A stretch of 37,291 bases of DNA from Chara braunii. Lineage: Eukaryota; Streptophyta; Charophyceae; Charales; Characeae. The stretch lies in contig BFEA01000145.1 of assembly GCA_003427395.1 (NCBI GenBank), forward strand, positions 2,177,599 to 2,214,889, given 5' to 3'. Below the pieces are notes generated by a model that did no database searches, had not been told where the DNA came from, and saw only the letters and a list, made by a program, of their open reading frames with translations. Shown piece after piece: positions 18,465 to 26,201 of this stretch; position 1 is the first letter of the stretch; each line of letters starts with the position of its first letter. The translations under genes were made by a program, and so were the position numbers.

Positions 18465-18885
18465 TCGTAAAGATTCCAGTTTTGCAGTTGGCTTACCAAT
18501 ACTCTGAAACTGCATTGTGTTCTCTGGCTTCTACGCAGGTGCTTCGAGTGTGTGCCTGTGAGAGAGAGAGAGGGAAAGGAGGGAGAAGGGGACAAAAAAA
18601 GGAGAGGGAGAAGGAGGGGAAGATACCTACTCGTTTGGATGTACTTGAATACCCTGTTGAGAAGATCCCGGTTTCGTTCTTGCAGTTGGCTGAAACTGCG
18701 TTGTGTTCTCTGGCTTCGTGTGTGCGTGAGAGGAGGGAAGATACCTGTTCATTTGGCTGTACTTGAGTACCCTGTTGAGAAGATCCCAGTTTCGTTCTTG
18801 CAGTTTGCTGAAACTGCATTGTGTTCTCTGGCTTCGTGTGGGAGTGAGAGGAGGGGAGGATACCTACTCGTCTGGCTGTACTTAG
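18465..18885 (+). repeat. 118-bp tandem repeat in the LTR
   Basis: GATACCT anchors lie at 18622, 18740 and 18859, with a partial upstream copy from about 18465. Units share TGTACTTGAGTACCCTG, AAGATCCCRGTTTCGTTC, TTGCAGTTKGCTGAAACTGC and TTGTGTTCTCTGGCTTC. Confidence 0.9.
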
Positions 18886-18969
18886 GCTTTTTTGCTTGGA
18901 CCAAAGGCTGTACGGTTTGACTTGCCTATCCAAACGGGCTCTCGCTTGGTGTAAAACAGGCAGAGGTTT

Positions 18970-18975
18970 AATAAA
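18970..18975 (+). terminator. Possible poly-A signal AATAAA
   Basis: AATAAA in the context GGTTTAATAAACTCGC, 336 bp before the LTR end and downstream of the predicted start site, as needed for R/U5 polyadenylation. It is the best candidate seen in this LTR. No experimental support. Confidence 0.4.
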
Positions 18976-19314
18976 CTCGCTAGGATCAAAAAATTGAAAA
19001 GGGGGGGGTGCACTAAATAACGAGCGCGGGCCGGAACGGGGCTTTGATGGTACAAGCAGGGAGGGAGTTCTTTGGGGTTTTTGTTTTCAGATACAACAAG
19101 GGATAAGTGTGCGCCAAAATTCCGGGGTTGAACGAGGGAAAAGTGCGGAGGGGGGCGGAGTTCAGGGTTGGGTTCCCGATCCAAGATTGGCCGGGGTGAG
19201 GACCGAAAGGAATAGGCACCACTGATCAATCTGGGGCCCCTAGGACGCGGTGGTGGCTGGGAAGTCGCCAGCTAAGCAGAACGAACGGGGGGGGGCCGAC
19301 ACAACCCGACAGAT

Positions 19315-19332
19315 TGGCGCCGTTGCCGGGGA
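19315..19332 (+). other. Primer-binding site complementary to tRNA-Asp
   Basis: TGGCGCCGTTGCCGGGGA lies three bases after the LTR end. To my knowledge it is the exact reverse complement of the 3' end of plant tRNA-Asp with CCA. The same primer site is known in plant Athila-type elements. It fixes the orientation and the LTR boundary and points to a green-lineage host. Confidence 0.9.
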
Positions 19333-19538
19333 TGGGCTTCCTCTAACAGCCTCGGCTAGCCCAAAGGACGGAAGGGGGACGAGGAGGAGCGTGAAAGGCA
19401 GTGGCGAGCGACGACAAGTGTGACAAGCAGCATCAAATACGATAAGCAGCGACAAGTGTGACGGGGACGAACTAGTGTGACCGACGTTGGCAGGTGTGAC
19501 AGGCAGCCACGAGTGTGGAGAGGGAGACGGTGACGAGG

Positions 19539-20324
19539 ATGGTAAGTGGCAGTGAGGGGTGTCTTTAACCTTTGTGACAGTTTGGGACTTTTGTCTACTG
19601 CAATCAGGGGTTTCGGCCTCGAGTACGGACGGCACCTGCCGTTTTGGGTGATCTTGGGGAGGGTGAAAGGGGCTTGTTGTTTTGCAGGTCCGCGCCGGCC
19701 CCGCTTGCGGCTCCAAAAATTCAGGTCAGATCTCCTTGGGTTTTTGTTTTTGGTGTGTTTTGTTTTCAAGACAAGTGGGAATAACAGGGGAAATAATTTT
19801 TTGCTTGCTGATTGTGTGGGTCGAATGAGGAAAAAAATTAATAAAAGAAGAGGGGGTGGTTTCGCAGGAAAATCCAGTCAGTGGGTCGGCACGTGGACAG
19901 GAAGCAAGGAACCTCCAGGGAAGGGTCTTTCATAGGGAACCTGGGATACCTTCCGTGTGGGATCCAAGGGGTTTAATTCCAAGGGAAAGGGTGGTGCCTA
20001 TCGTCCTCGACCCTCAGGGACTAACGGCAAGACCCATAGTAACAGAGAGAGAAGGAAGGGGTTCGGTAGGAGGGGTTGTCTCCCGTCGGGAAGAGGGGTG
20101 CCGCCCAAAGGGCCGGCTCTAGAGTAGAAATTCCCCCACCACAAGTCGAGAGAAGAGAGGAAAAGGTGTCAACTCAGGAAGGGGGTTCGCAAAGAGACGA
20201 CGTTTGGGAATTTGAGAGCGTGACGGGAGAGGGTTCGGAGGCCGGGTCCTGGGTGGACCGGTGCCTTGGCGACTTCTCGGACTCGGAGCTTGGGGACTAC
20301 TGGGACTATGATAACGAATATTGA
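19539..20324 (+). pseudogene. Spliced leader ORF (ORF0), one frameshift
   Basis: Exon 1 ends with ATG (19539-19541) directly before GTAAGT. Exon 2 starts at 19868 after TTTCGCAG and reads GAA AAT CCA in frame. The unspliced frame has no ATG (its first possible start is a GTG at 19856), which favours splicing. The protein begins M-ENPVSGSARGQ and runs in one frame to about 20119, then in the next frame through a basic-to-acidic region ending DFSDSELGDYWDYDNEY at the TGA 20322-20324. That gives about 150 residues, hydrophilic, with no domain I recognise. Its place right after the primer site suggests an accessory or gag-like leader product. Confidence 0.5.
19542..19867 (+). other. Probable 326-bp leader intron
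   Basis: GTAAGT donor (19542-19547), T-rich body with GGTTTTTGTTTTTGGTGTG, TTTTGTTTTCAAG and TTTTTTGCTTGCTGAT, and a TTTCGCAG acceptor (CAG at 19865-19867). The sequence outside is purine-rich, so the switch to T-rich matches a plant-type intron. Splicing joins an ATG to an open frame. Confidence 0.65.
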
Positions 20325-20935
20325 AAGAGATCGAAGGCTTTGAGGTACGTACCCTAACAGGCCCAACCTAAGAGACTCCCTTGCTGAATCTATTCCCCCC
20401 CTCTTTTTGGAAATTCCGATAAGGAAAACTCTGATTCAAAGAGAGAAGAGAGCAAGACGGCGGCGAGAAAAGAAGGAGGGAAGAAAGGTAGAAGAGTTCA
20501 CAATTGGAGGAGGAGCATATGGGGGGAATAGACAGGCTGGTGATTGAGGATTGATAAGCAGATAAAAGTCCTGGGACCCGGGTAATTCCACGCTCGAGGT
20601 GGGCCGAGTAGGGGCATGGTACCGGATAGGATAAATTACGACTAAGTGTCGGTTCGGTGGGAGACAAAAGGCACTGGTGTGTGACTTCGGTCCGACTCCG
20701 TGGGGGGGGGTTGCCACCCCTCTTCGGGGATAACTTGTGCCTGCGGCTAGTCTCTACGCCTGAAACTGGGAGGACCTCTCAGCGGGGGAGGACAGGAAGG
20801 TAGCCGAGTGAGACGGTGTTCCTTCACTGGTCCATTTGATCCTGCTGAGCTCACAGGCACCTTCTCCTTGCAGGTTAGGGGTGGTCTCTCATGTAGCCAA
20901 GACTAGAAAGAAGGAGCTTTAATTAGGGTGTGCAT
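20325..20935 (+). other. Spacer between ORF0 and ORF A; possible second intron
   Basis: No ORF with protein character. GAG|GTACGT at 20342-20350 and CCTTCTCCTTGCAG ending at 20873 could bound a 529-bp intron that would bring ORF A close to the end of ORF0. The body is not T-rich, so I rate this weakly. Confidence 0.3.
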
Positions 20936-21301
20936 ATGAGCCTAGAGGTTGTGCTGAAAGGTATCAATGTGAGTAGTTACAGGGAGGTGGACGTGTGGTG
21001 TTATACTTTTCGCCTTTGGACTGGGGATTTCGACATTGCCATTTACGTGGAGGAAGGGCAGGATCAAGGGGAAAATTTTCTCCGTAGTTGGGAAGAGGCA
21101 GCCAGTCGCTCGCGGTCGGAAAGGGAAGAGCTATGGGGGTACGGGTTTAAGTATTTTTATGCGTTAGGTTACCGAACCTACGCCACGGGCGGACGACCGG
21201 TGCCGATAATACCGGACGCCTATCTTGACGGATCGGACGGTTGGAAAGTGCTGGTGGCAATTATCGAAGGGATAGTGCAAAGGCAAACAGGCGGAGGGTA
21301 G
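20936..21301 (+). CDS. ORF A, unknown protein (paralogue of ORF B)
   Basis: An intact 121-codon ORF starting at the ATG in CATATGAGCC. It resembles the next ORF without gaps over about 100 residues. Shared stretches are VDVWCYTF, DFDIA-YVEEG, DQ-FLRS, KYFYALGYRT, IPDAYLDGS and WKVLVAI, roughly 60-65% identity by eye. The mix of beta-like and helical segments suggests a small globular domain. It has no signal peptide or zinc motif, and I do not recognise the family. It lies 26 bp before ORF B on the same strand. Preservation of both frames in an otherwise damaged element is noteworthy. Confidence 0.6.
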   Translation: MSLEVVLKGINVSSYREVDVWCYTFRLWTGDFDIAIYVEEGQDQGENFLRSWEEAASRSRSEREELWGYGFKYFYALGYRTYATGGRPVPIIPDAYLDGSDGWKVLVAIIEGIVQRQTGGG

Positions 21302-21327
21302 GATTAGCTTCTCACAAATCCCGATCT

Positions 21328-21696
21328 ATGAGCTTGAGAGTTCTAGAGGTTGCGCCGGCCGGCATCAGCATGGGCAGTTACGGAGGCGTAGACGTGTGGT
21401 GCTACACCTTTTTCTTGTGGACAAGGGACTTTGACATAGCCCTTTATGTAGAAGAGGGGTCAGATCAAGAGGAGGATTTTCTACGTAGCTTGAAAGAAGC
21501 GGTTGGTCATTCACGGTTGCAGAGGCAGTTATTAGGGAGTTACAGGATCAAGTATTTCTACGCTCTAGGCTACCGGACTCACGTGCGAGGCACGAGGCCG
21601 GCGCCAGTTATACCCGACGCCTATCTTGATGGATCGAACAATTGGAAGGTGTTAGTGGCAATCGTCGAAGAGGTGGTTCAGAGTTGGATTGGCTGA
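21328..21696 (+). CDS. ORF B, unknown protein (paralogue of ORF A)
   Basis: An intact 122-codon ORF from ATG 21328, beginning MSLRVLEV (compare MSLEVVL in ORF A). It shares VDVWCYTF, DFDIALYVEEG, FLRSLKEA, IKYFYALGYRT, IPDAYLDGSNNWKVLVAIVE with ORF A. It probably arose by tandem duplication of one small gene; divergence is far greater than between the LTRs, so the duplication is older than this insertion. It ends 15 bp before the ATG of ORF C. Function unknown. Confidence 0.6.
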   Translation: MSLRVLEVAPAGISMGSYGGVDVWCYTFFLWTRDFDIALYVEEGSDQEEDFLRSLKEAVGHSRLQRQLLGSYRIKYFYALGYRTHVRGTRPAPVIPDAYLDGSNNWKVLVAIVEEVVQSWIG

Positions 21697-21711
21697 GGAG
21701 AGAGGTAGGGC

Positions 21712-22455
21712 ATGGTTAGAATTATAGAAGAGACAGGAGACGCCAGAGTAAGAGTCAAAAGGGCCGACCTCCGCAAGGAGTGGGAGAGTTTCAGTGTCTC
21801 CTTGGACCATCGCACCGAAAGGTACTTCGCCGGGCACGAGAGGGGCGTTGAACTTGAGAGAGGGGTTTTTCTTTGGGCTCGGTTTGCTGTAGGAATTTGG
21901 GAAGGAGATCGTTGGACCAAGAACAGACCCGAGAACAGTAGGAGAGCCCTACAAGCGGAAGTTCGCGCCGAAGGAATGATTTACTTGAGCTAAGAGGCCT
22001 GGGTAGATTACGTCGTCCATTGGGCTCTAGGGTGGCTTCGAAGGGACCATTGGGAGGTCCGCGCCAAACCGATTTTGAGGCAGATTTCCAAGCAAGCTCC
22101 TCTTCAGCACCGGCTCCCGATCCGTTTTTGAGTGACTTGTGCTCAAGAAGGGGAATATCCGCGGGCTACGGGTTGTGTCCAAGCCATCTTTCCGTCCTAC
22201 GTCTTCAGGAGAGTCTGCAAGGAAGGGGCCGCCTATGAGAAGGTGGTAAGGTCGATAGAGCGGGAGGTTGGGAGGGGGTTGTCCTTTAGGTGCCTCCATT
22301 GGTACTTCACGTACTGTGTGGATAATTGAGTGCCATACGGGACCAAGGTTGACCGGATAAGGAGAAAGATATCCTTGGACTCTGAGAGAGATCGTGAAGG
22401 AGGAAAGGATTACAGGTATCAGAGAGTGTTTGGAGTATGGCAAAATGTGCTCTAG
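21712..22455 (+). pseudogene. ORF C, unknown protein of the C/D/E set
   Basis: A single frame from ATG 21712 to TAG 22453-22455 (248 codons) broken by TAA 21991, TGA 22129 and TGA 22327. The frame itself does not shift, so it was a continuous gene. The N-terminus MVRIIEETGD resembles MVYFDRELGS (ORF D) and MVRFILNGGN (ORF E). Near the end it carries the helical module seen in D, E and F: FPSYVFRRV, VVRSIEREV, LSFRCLHWYFTYCV. Family unknown. It ends 5 bp before the start of ORF D. Confidence 0.5.
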
Positions 22456-22460
22456 GATGA

Positions 22461-23137
22461 ATGGTTTACTTCGATAGAGAGCTCGGGAGCTTTGTTAGAT
22501 CGGAATCAGTGGAACTAAGGACCCATGTTTTGGTTCCGGGAAACGGAGAAGTCCCTGACTGGAGAAGATTAGAGGGCGGAGAGGTTACCTCGAGGGTAAT
22601 TTTGTGTGGGTAGAGTCAGTAGAGGCACGAAGGAGAGGGAAGACTGCAGCGGAGGCAACATTGTATCTTAAAGTTACGTCCATAATCTTCATCAAACATG
22701 CCTCATGGACTAGGATTGTAGTGCCCCTGGTCTTAGGCCAAGGGAGTGGGCTGGACTTGCTACTAGAGGAAGCTAGGGGAGTAAGGAATAGGTGGATTGA
22801 TAGGGCCCTACGAGGAGTTGGGCTTGTCATCAAAGAAAGGGAGAGGTTCACCCGCGAGGGAGAGACCCCGCGAGACGATTATCCTGTGACCATAAGAGTG
22901 TGGGTTTTTGTGTTCTTAATAGAGAACAAGGAAGAGATATTGAGGGTCTTGGAGAGAGGCAGGAGGTTAGGTCTGCCCTTCAGAGCCTTGTGGTTACTCT
23001 ACACCCATTGTGTTAAGCACGGAATTCCTGCTCAGCACAGGCTTTGGGGGATTTACAGGAGGCTAGGAGCTCTCGAAAAGGCATTTTCGCTCGCCCCAAA
23101 AGGGTATCACGAGTGGGTGTTCAAGCTACCGTGGTAG
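22461..23137 (+). pseudogene. ORF D, unknown protein of the C/D/E set, one frameshift
   Basis: It starts at ATG 22461 (MVYFDRELGS, then LVPGNGEVPDW) and moves to another frame near 22590-22605, after which 178 codons run open to TAG 23135-23137. About 225 residues in total. The second part has FVWVESVEARRRGK, TSIIFIKHASWTRI, a hydrophobic VWVFVFLI segment and the helical end module LERGRRLGLPFRALWLLYTH followed by CV (about 22970-23010). N-terminal LVPGN and C-terminal LPFRALWLLYTHCV align with ORF E. The TAG is followed at once by the ATG of ORF E. Confidence 0.5.
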
Positions 23138-23860
23138 ATGGTGAGATTCATTCTTAATGGAGGGAATGTGGAGTCAGTAGAGGCCGACTGAGGAGAAATC
23201 TTGGTTCCGGGCGACCCGCACGTGACCCCTTATTGGATGAGTGTTGAGAAGGGGGGAGTAAGTAAAGAAGGCCCTTACGTGTGGGTTAGGGCGCGTAGAT
23301 TGACGTGGAAGGAAGGAGTGCGGAGAGGTGGTCCGCCGCATATCGGCAGGTTCCTCGAGATATACGCGACCGTTTTCCTGGACGACGATTCGTGGACCGA
23401 GGTCTGGAGAGGCTTGGTCACCGGCCGGGAGGTACACACGAGCTACTGAGAGTCCGCTAGGAAGGTGGCAAACGACTTGGTCGTAGGAGATTACGAAGAA
23501 GGGACCTTCGAATCGTGGATGCTCGTGTCGTTTGCGGAACCGGGTGAGGTCCCCCGCGCCTCGAAGGTACTCCACGTGGTCTTGCCCGACTTTTGGGTAC
23601 GAACGCTCCTGCGAGATTCCAAGGAGAGGGTAGTAGAGGTGCTTCAATCTGCCCATCGGTCGGGGATCCGGCCTCTAGGGTTGTTCTGGCTTTACACCCG
23701 GTGTGTTGACGCGAAAGTACCGAAAAAGAGAGAATTAGTAGGGATTTTGGAGTGATTGAGGGAGTTTGAAGGGGTAAGGGCACACGTCGCCGACGTCCCC
23801 TACGCTCGTATCTTTGGGGAGGAGCAAGTGGCCAACCAGAGGGGGTACGAGTCTTCTTAG
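23138..23860 (+). pseudogene. ORF E, unknown protein of the C/D/E set
   Basis: One frame of 241 codons from ATG 23138 to TAG 23858-23860, interrupted by three TGA codons (23189, 23447, 23753). It contains EILVPGDPHVTPYW, YVWVRARRLTW, IYATVFLDDDSWTEVW and the shared end module LPDFWVRTLL, VVEVLQSAHRSGIRPLGLFW and LYTRCV. Length and order of blocks match C and D. All interruptions are TGA, which fits decay of CGA or TGG codons. It is followed after 5 bp by ORF F. Confidence 0.5.
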
Positions 23861-23865
23861 GGGAC

Positions 23866-24804
23866 ATGATAAAAGGGGTCCTGGGGGCGCATTGGTCCTC
23901 TATACACCCTGTAGAGGAAGGGGGCGAAGTCTGCCGGATCACCCTCCCAAAATCAGGCTTAGTCGTTATCCACCGAGCTCGGTGGGTTCAAAGGGAAGAA
24001 GCTCGGACCTACTGTGGCAAGGCGTTCGTCTACCTGACCGTGAGCAACAAAGGTAAACTCCTGGTCGGGAGAGAAAAGGTCTTCCTCTCAAAAGAAGGCC
24101 TCGTCGAAGCAGTTTTGAGCTTGAAGTTGGGAGAGGACCCTCTTTGGCACGAGCAGGCCGCAAGAACCAACTTGGAGGAACTAGTTAGCAAGGTAGAGCG
24201 ACAAAGGGGGTGTCGAATCGCGTACCGGGTGACTTATGCTGGGCTTGGAGAAATCCTGTTTTTCGCCACCAACCGCACAGTAGAAATACCCAGGTTCATC
24301 TTCAAGAGAATCTATCCCTCTGAGATTGTTAAAAAGGCAGTGGAAAGATGGGTTGAAATCCTAAATCAGTTTCGCTTTACTGATTCAGACTTACATGCTC
24401 TCCTGACGTGGTGTCTTCTAAACCCGAGTCATAACGACTGGTCCGGGCTGAACAATTTGGGATACTCGTTTGAAGGTTGGGGCCAGCACGTGAAGGACTC
24501 GACGATATCGTGGAGGTACCTTGGAAAGATCTGTGAGACTGGGCTCGCGCCGACCCTTCGGAGCTCATACGTATTGCCATTGCTTGCAGACAAAGAAGCA
24601 TTAGGCATGAGTGAGCCTAGCAACCCGGAACTGGCAAGCCTAGATAGAGTGAGAGCAGAACTTTATAGGATCCTAACCCTTTGTTGGGAAGAACAAAGAA
24701 GGGTTAGGCCTAGCTCCTTGGCCAGGATTAAGGCCCTTGAAACGACAACCATTCGAATCTTCAACGAACAAAAGGAGCTGCTCTCAGGAGAAGGACAAGC
24801 ATGA
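23866..24804 (+). CDS. ORF F, unknown 312-residue protein
   Basis: The longest intact frame of the element (ATG 23866 to TGA 24802-24804). Blocks: GGEVCRITLPK (about residue 20), a beta-rich GKAFVYLTVSNKGKLLVGRE region, VFLSKEGLVEAVLSLKLGED, then RFIFKRIYPSEIVKKAVERW and LHALLTWCL, which match the end module of ORFs C-E, and a helical tail (LDRVRAELYRILTLCWEE). ORF H repeats the first half (GGRYGVTLPK, IFLSES, GKDPL). No known domain seen. The stop overlaps the start of ORF G as ATGA. Because it is open over 312 codons while its neighbours have stops, it may be the most recently functional of the set. Confidence 0.6.
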   Translation: MIKGVLGAHWSSIHPVEEGGEVCRITLPKSGLVVIHRARWVQREEARTYCGKAFVYLTVSNKGKLLVGREKVFLSKEGLVEAVLSLKLGEDPLWHEQAARTNLEELVSKVERQRGCRIAYRVTYAGLGEILFFATNRTVEIPRFIFKRIYPSEIVKKAVERWVEILNQFRFTDSDLHALLTWCLLNPSHNDWSGLNNLGYSFEGWGQHVKDSTISWRYLGKICETGLAPTLRSSYVLPLLADKEALGMSEPSNPELASLDRVRAELYRILTLCWEEQRRVRPSSLARIKALETTTIRIFNEQKELLSGEGQA

Positions 24805-25277
24805 GAGCTAGCTTTTCTTCAGGATCGGTGAATTGGGAACTTGAGACTCGCGACAACGGGCCAGAGGTGGAGATAGACGATGAGGCGGAGTTAGCGGTAG
24901 GGCTTCAGGAAGGCCCGACCTCTAGAGCAAGGAAGGAATTCCTTGTAGAGATCCGGAGGCTCGCTCTGTGGAAGAGGAGGTCGTGAACGGCATTAGCAAA
25001 ATTTCTGATTACCATAGGGGAATTAGGAGGGACCCGCTTCTCAAGAGAGTGGAGAGAGCCGCTATTGGAGGTCGAGTGAAGGTTCAAGGGAGACGTGAGG
25101 AGCTTAGGTGTGCCACTGGAAGCGCGATTACACCTGGTAGAGGCTCGGTTTTGGGATAGGTCGGGTGAGTACGAAAAGGCTTTGCGACTGGTGCTAGGCG
25201 AGGGAGGTGTTGACGCTCGACGGAAGTGTGAAGATTCCTTGGCCGTGACGGCCGAAAGATTGGTCGGGTTGAGGTAA
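24801..25277 (+). pseudogene. ORF G, unknown protein
   Basis: Starts at the ATG in ATGA, overlapping the end of ORF F by 4 bp, and runs in one frame to TAA 25275-25277 (159 codons) with TGA at 24984 and 25077. The N-terminal third is acidic (EVEIDDEAEL). The C-terminal part (LEARLHLVEARFWDRSGEYE, ALRLVL) looks like a helical hairpin similar to TPR-type repeats, but this is one hairpin only. Not clearly related to the other sets. Confidence 0.4.
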
Positions 25278-25284
25278 ATCACCC

Positions 25285-26138
25285 ATGATTAGGTACGAAT
25301 GTGGAAACCTCGTCGGGATCCTATAACGGGTCTGGAAATCGGGGGGGAGGTACGGAGTAACTCTCCCAAAGATTAACACTGAAGGAACGACGGTCGTAGA
25401 ATTCTTTGAAATATACGACCAAGAATTTGTGATTCGTTTCTTGGTGGTCTCTGGAGAAAACCTCAGAACACGGCGAGCGGAAATTTTCCTATCGGAAAGT
25501 GATAGGCAACTCTTCACAGCCGAACTGGCAGAAGGGAAGGACCCTTTAGGGCTTGCAAAGAGGGCATTGAACCAACTTAAAAGGTTGGGAGGAGCTTCCT
25601 CGCGAGAGTGCGTACTAGACCGGGTCGAATATAGGGGGCGGGAAGAGATTCCTCGACGGCACACGGCCGAACTTGGGAAGTCCCCGCGCGGGTTTATCGC
25701 CTACTCTACCCTGACGACTTGACAACGAGGAAGGTTTTGAACCGTGGACGGGTGATCGAGAAATTCCCGTTGGGAGAAGTCGAAGGACACGAGCTGTTCA
25801 CTCAGTGTTGGGAATCTCTGAGTGATACGGACTTCGAATGGTGGGCGCGGGTGGGAAAATTCATTAAGCCCCTATTTCAAGGGCAGGCAGGGGAGGTAGA
25901 TAGAGATTTGATAAGGCGTTGTTCTCAGGAGGGGATTGAGAATGTCTCCGATCTAGAAATCACGCACTTAGCACTAGCGGCTTATGACGAAAAATTGGTG
26001 CGAGACTCGTGGTGGACCGCGACGAGCGAATAGTCAGCAGAGAGTGACGAGGAAGGCACAACCAGTAAGGAGGAAGAAAGCTCGGGAGAGAGTAGCGACA
26101 GCGAAGAGAGTACGGACACTAGTGAGGGAAGTGAATAG
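25285..26138 (+). pseudogene. ORF H, paralogue of ORF F with an acidic Ser/Glu tail
   Basis: ATG 25285 (MIRYECGNLVG; ORF F starts MIKGVLG) opens a frame with TAA at 25324 that runs to about 25720, then continues in the next frame to TAG 26136-26138 with one TAG at 26031. About 284 codons. GGRYGVTLPK, RAEIFLSES and GKDPL align with ORF F. After the 26031 stop the same frame encodes a Glu/Ser/Asp-rich tail (SAESDEEGTTSKEEESSGES), so that stop is probably a mutation. It lies 7 bp after ORF G and is followed by the gag region. Confidence 0.5.
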
Positions 26139-26201
26139 GAGGAAACAATCGGGCGAATGGAGAGTGAAGTCAAACCCATGCACTCACAAGCTCCCGGGTT
26201 G

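Larger units (their letters stand above)
15887..19311 (+). repeat. 5' LTR (3425 bp)
   Basis: The LTR begins TGTCGGG and ends CCCGACA, a perfect 7-bp terminal inverted repeat, and is followed after three bases by the primer-binding site. The left edge is confirmed by the 3' LTR, whose match begins at the same base (32900). It holds a TATA box (17263), two internal tandem repeats (17943 and 18622), a purine-rich stretch (17940-18100) and AATAAA at 18970. With transcription starting near 17295, U3 would be about 1.4 kb and R/U5 about 2 kb. ORFs inside it are not genes. Confidence 0.93.

Noticed and set aside
20936-26138. Bacterial contamination as explanation of the operon-like ORFs
   Set aside because: They lie between the tRNA-Asp primer site and gag/pol of one LTR element, with no ribosome-binding-site pattern and a T-rich intron upstream.
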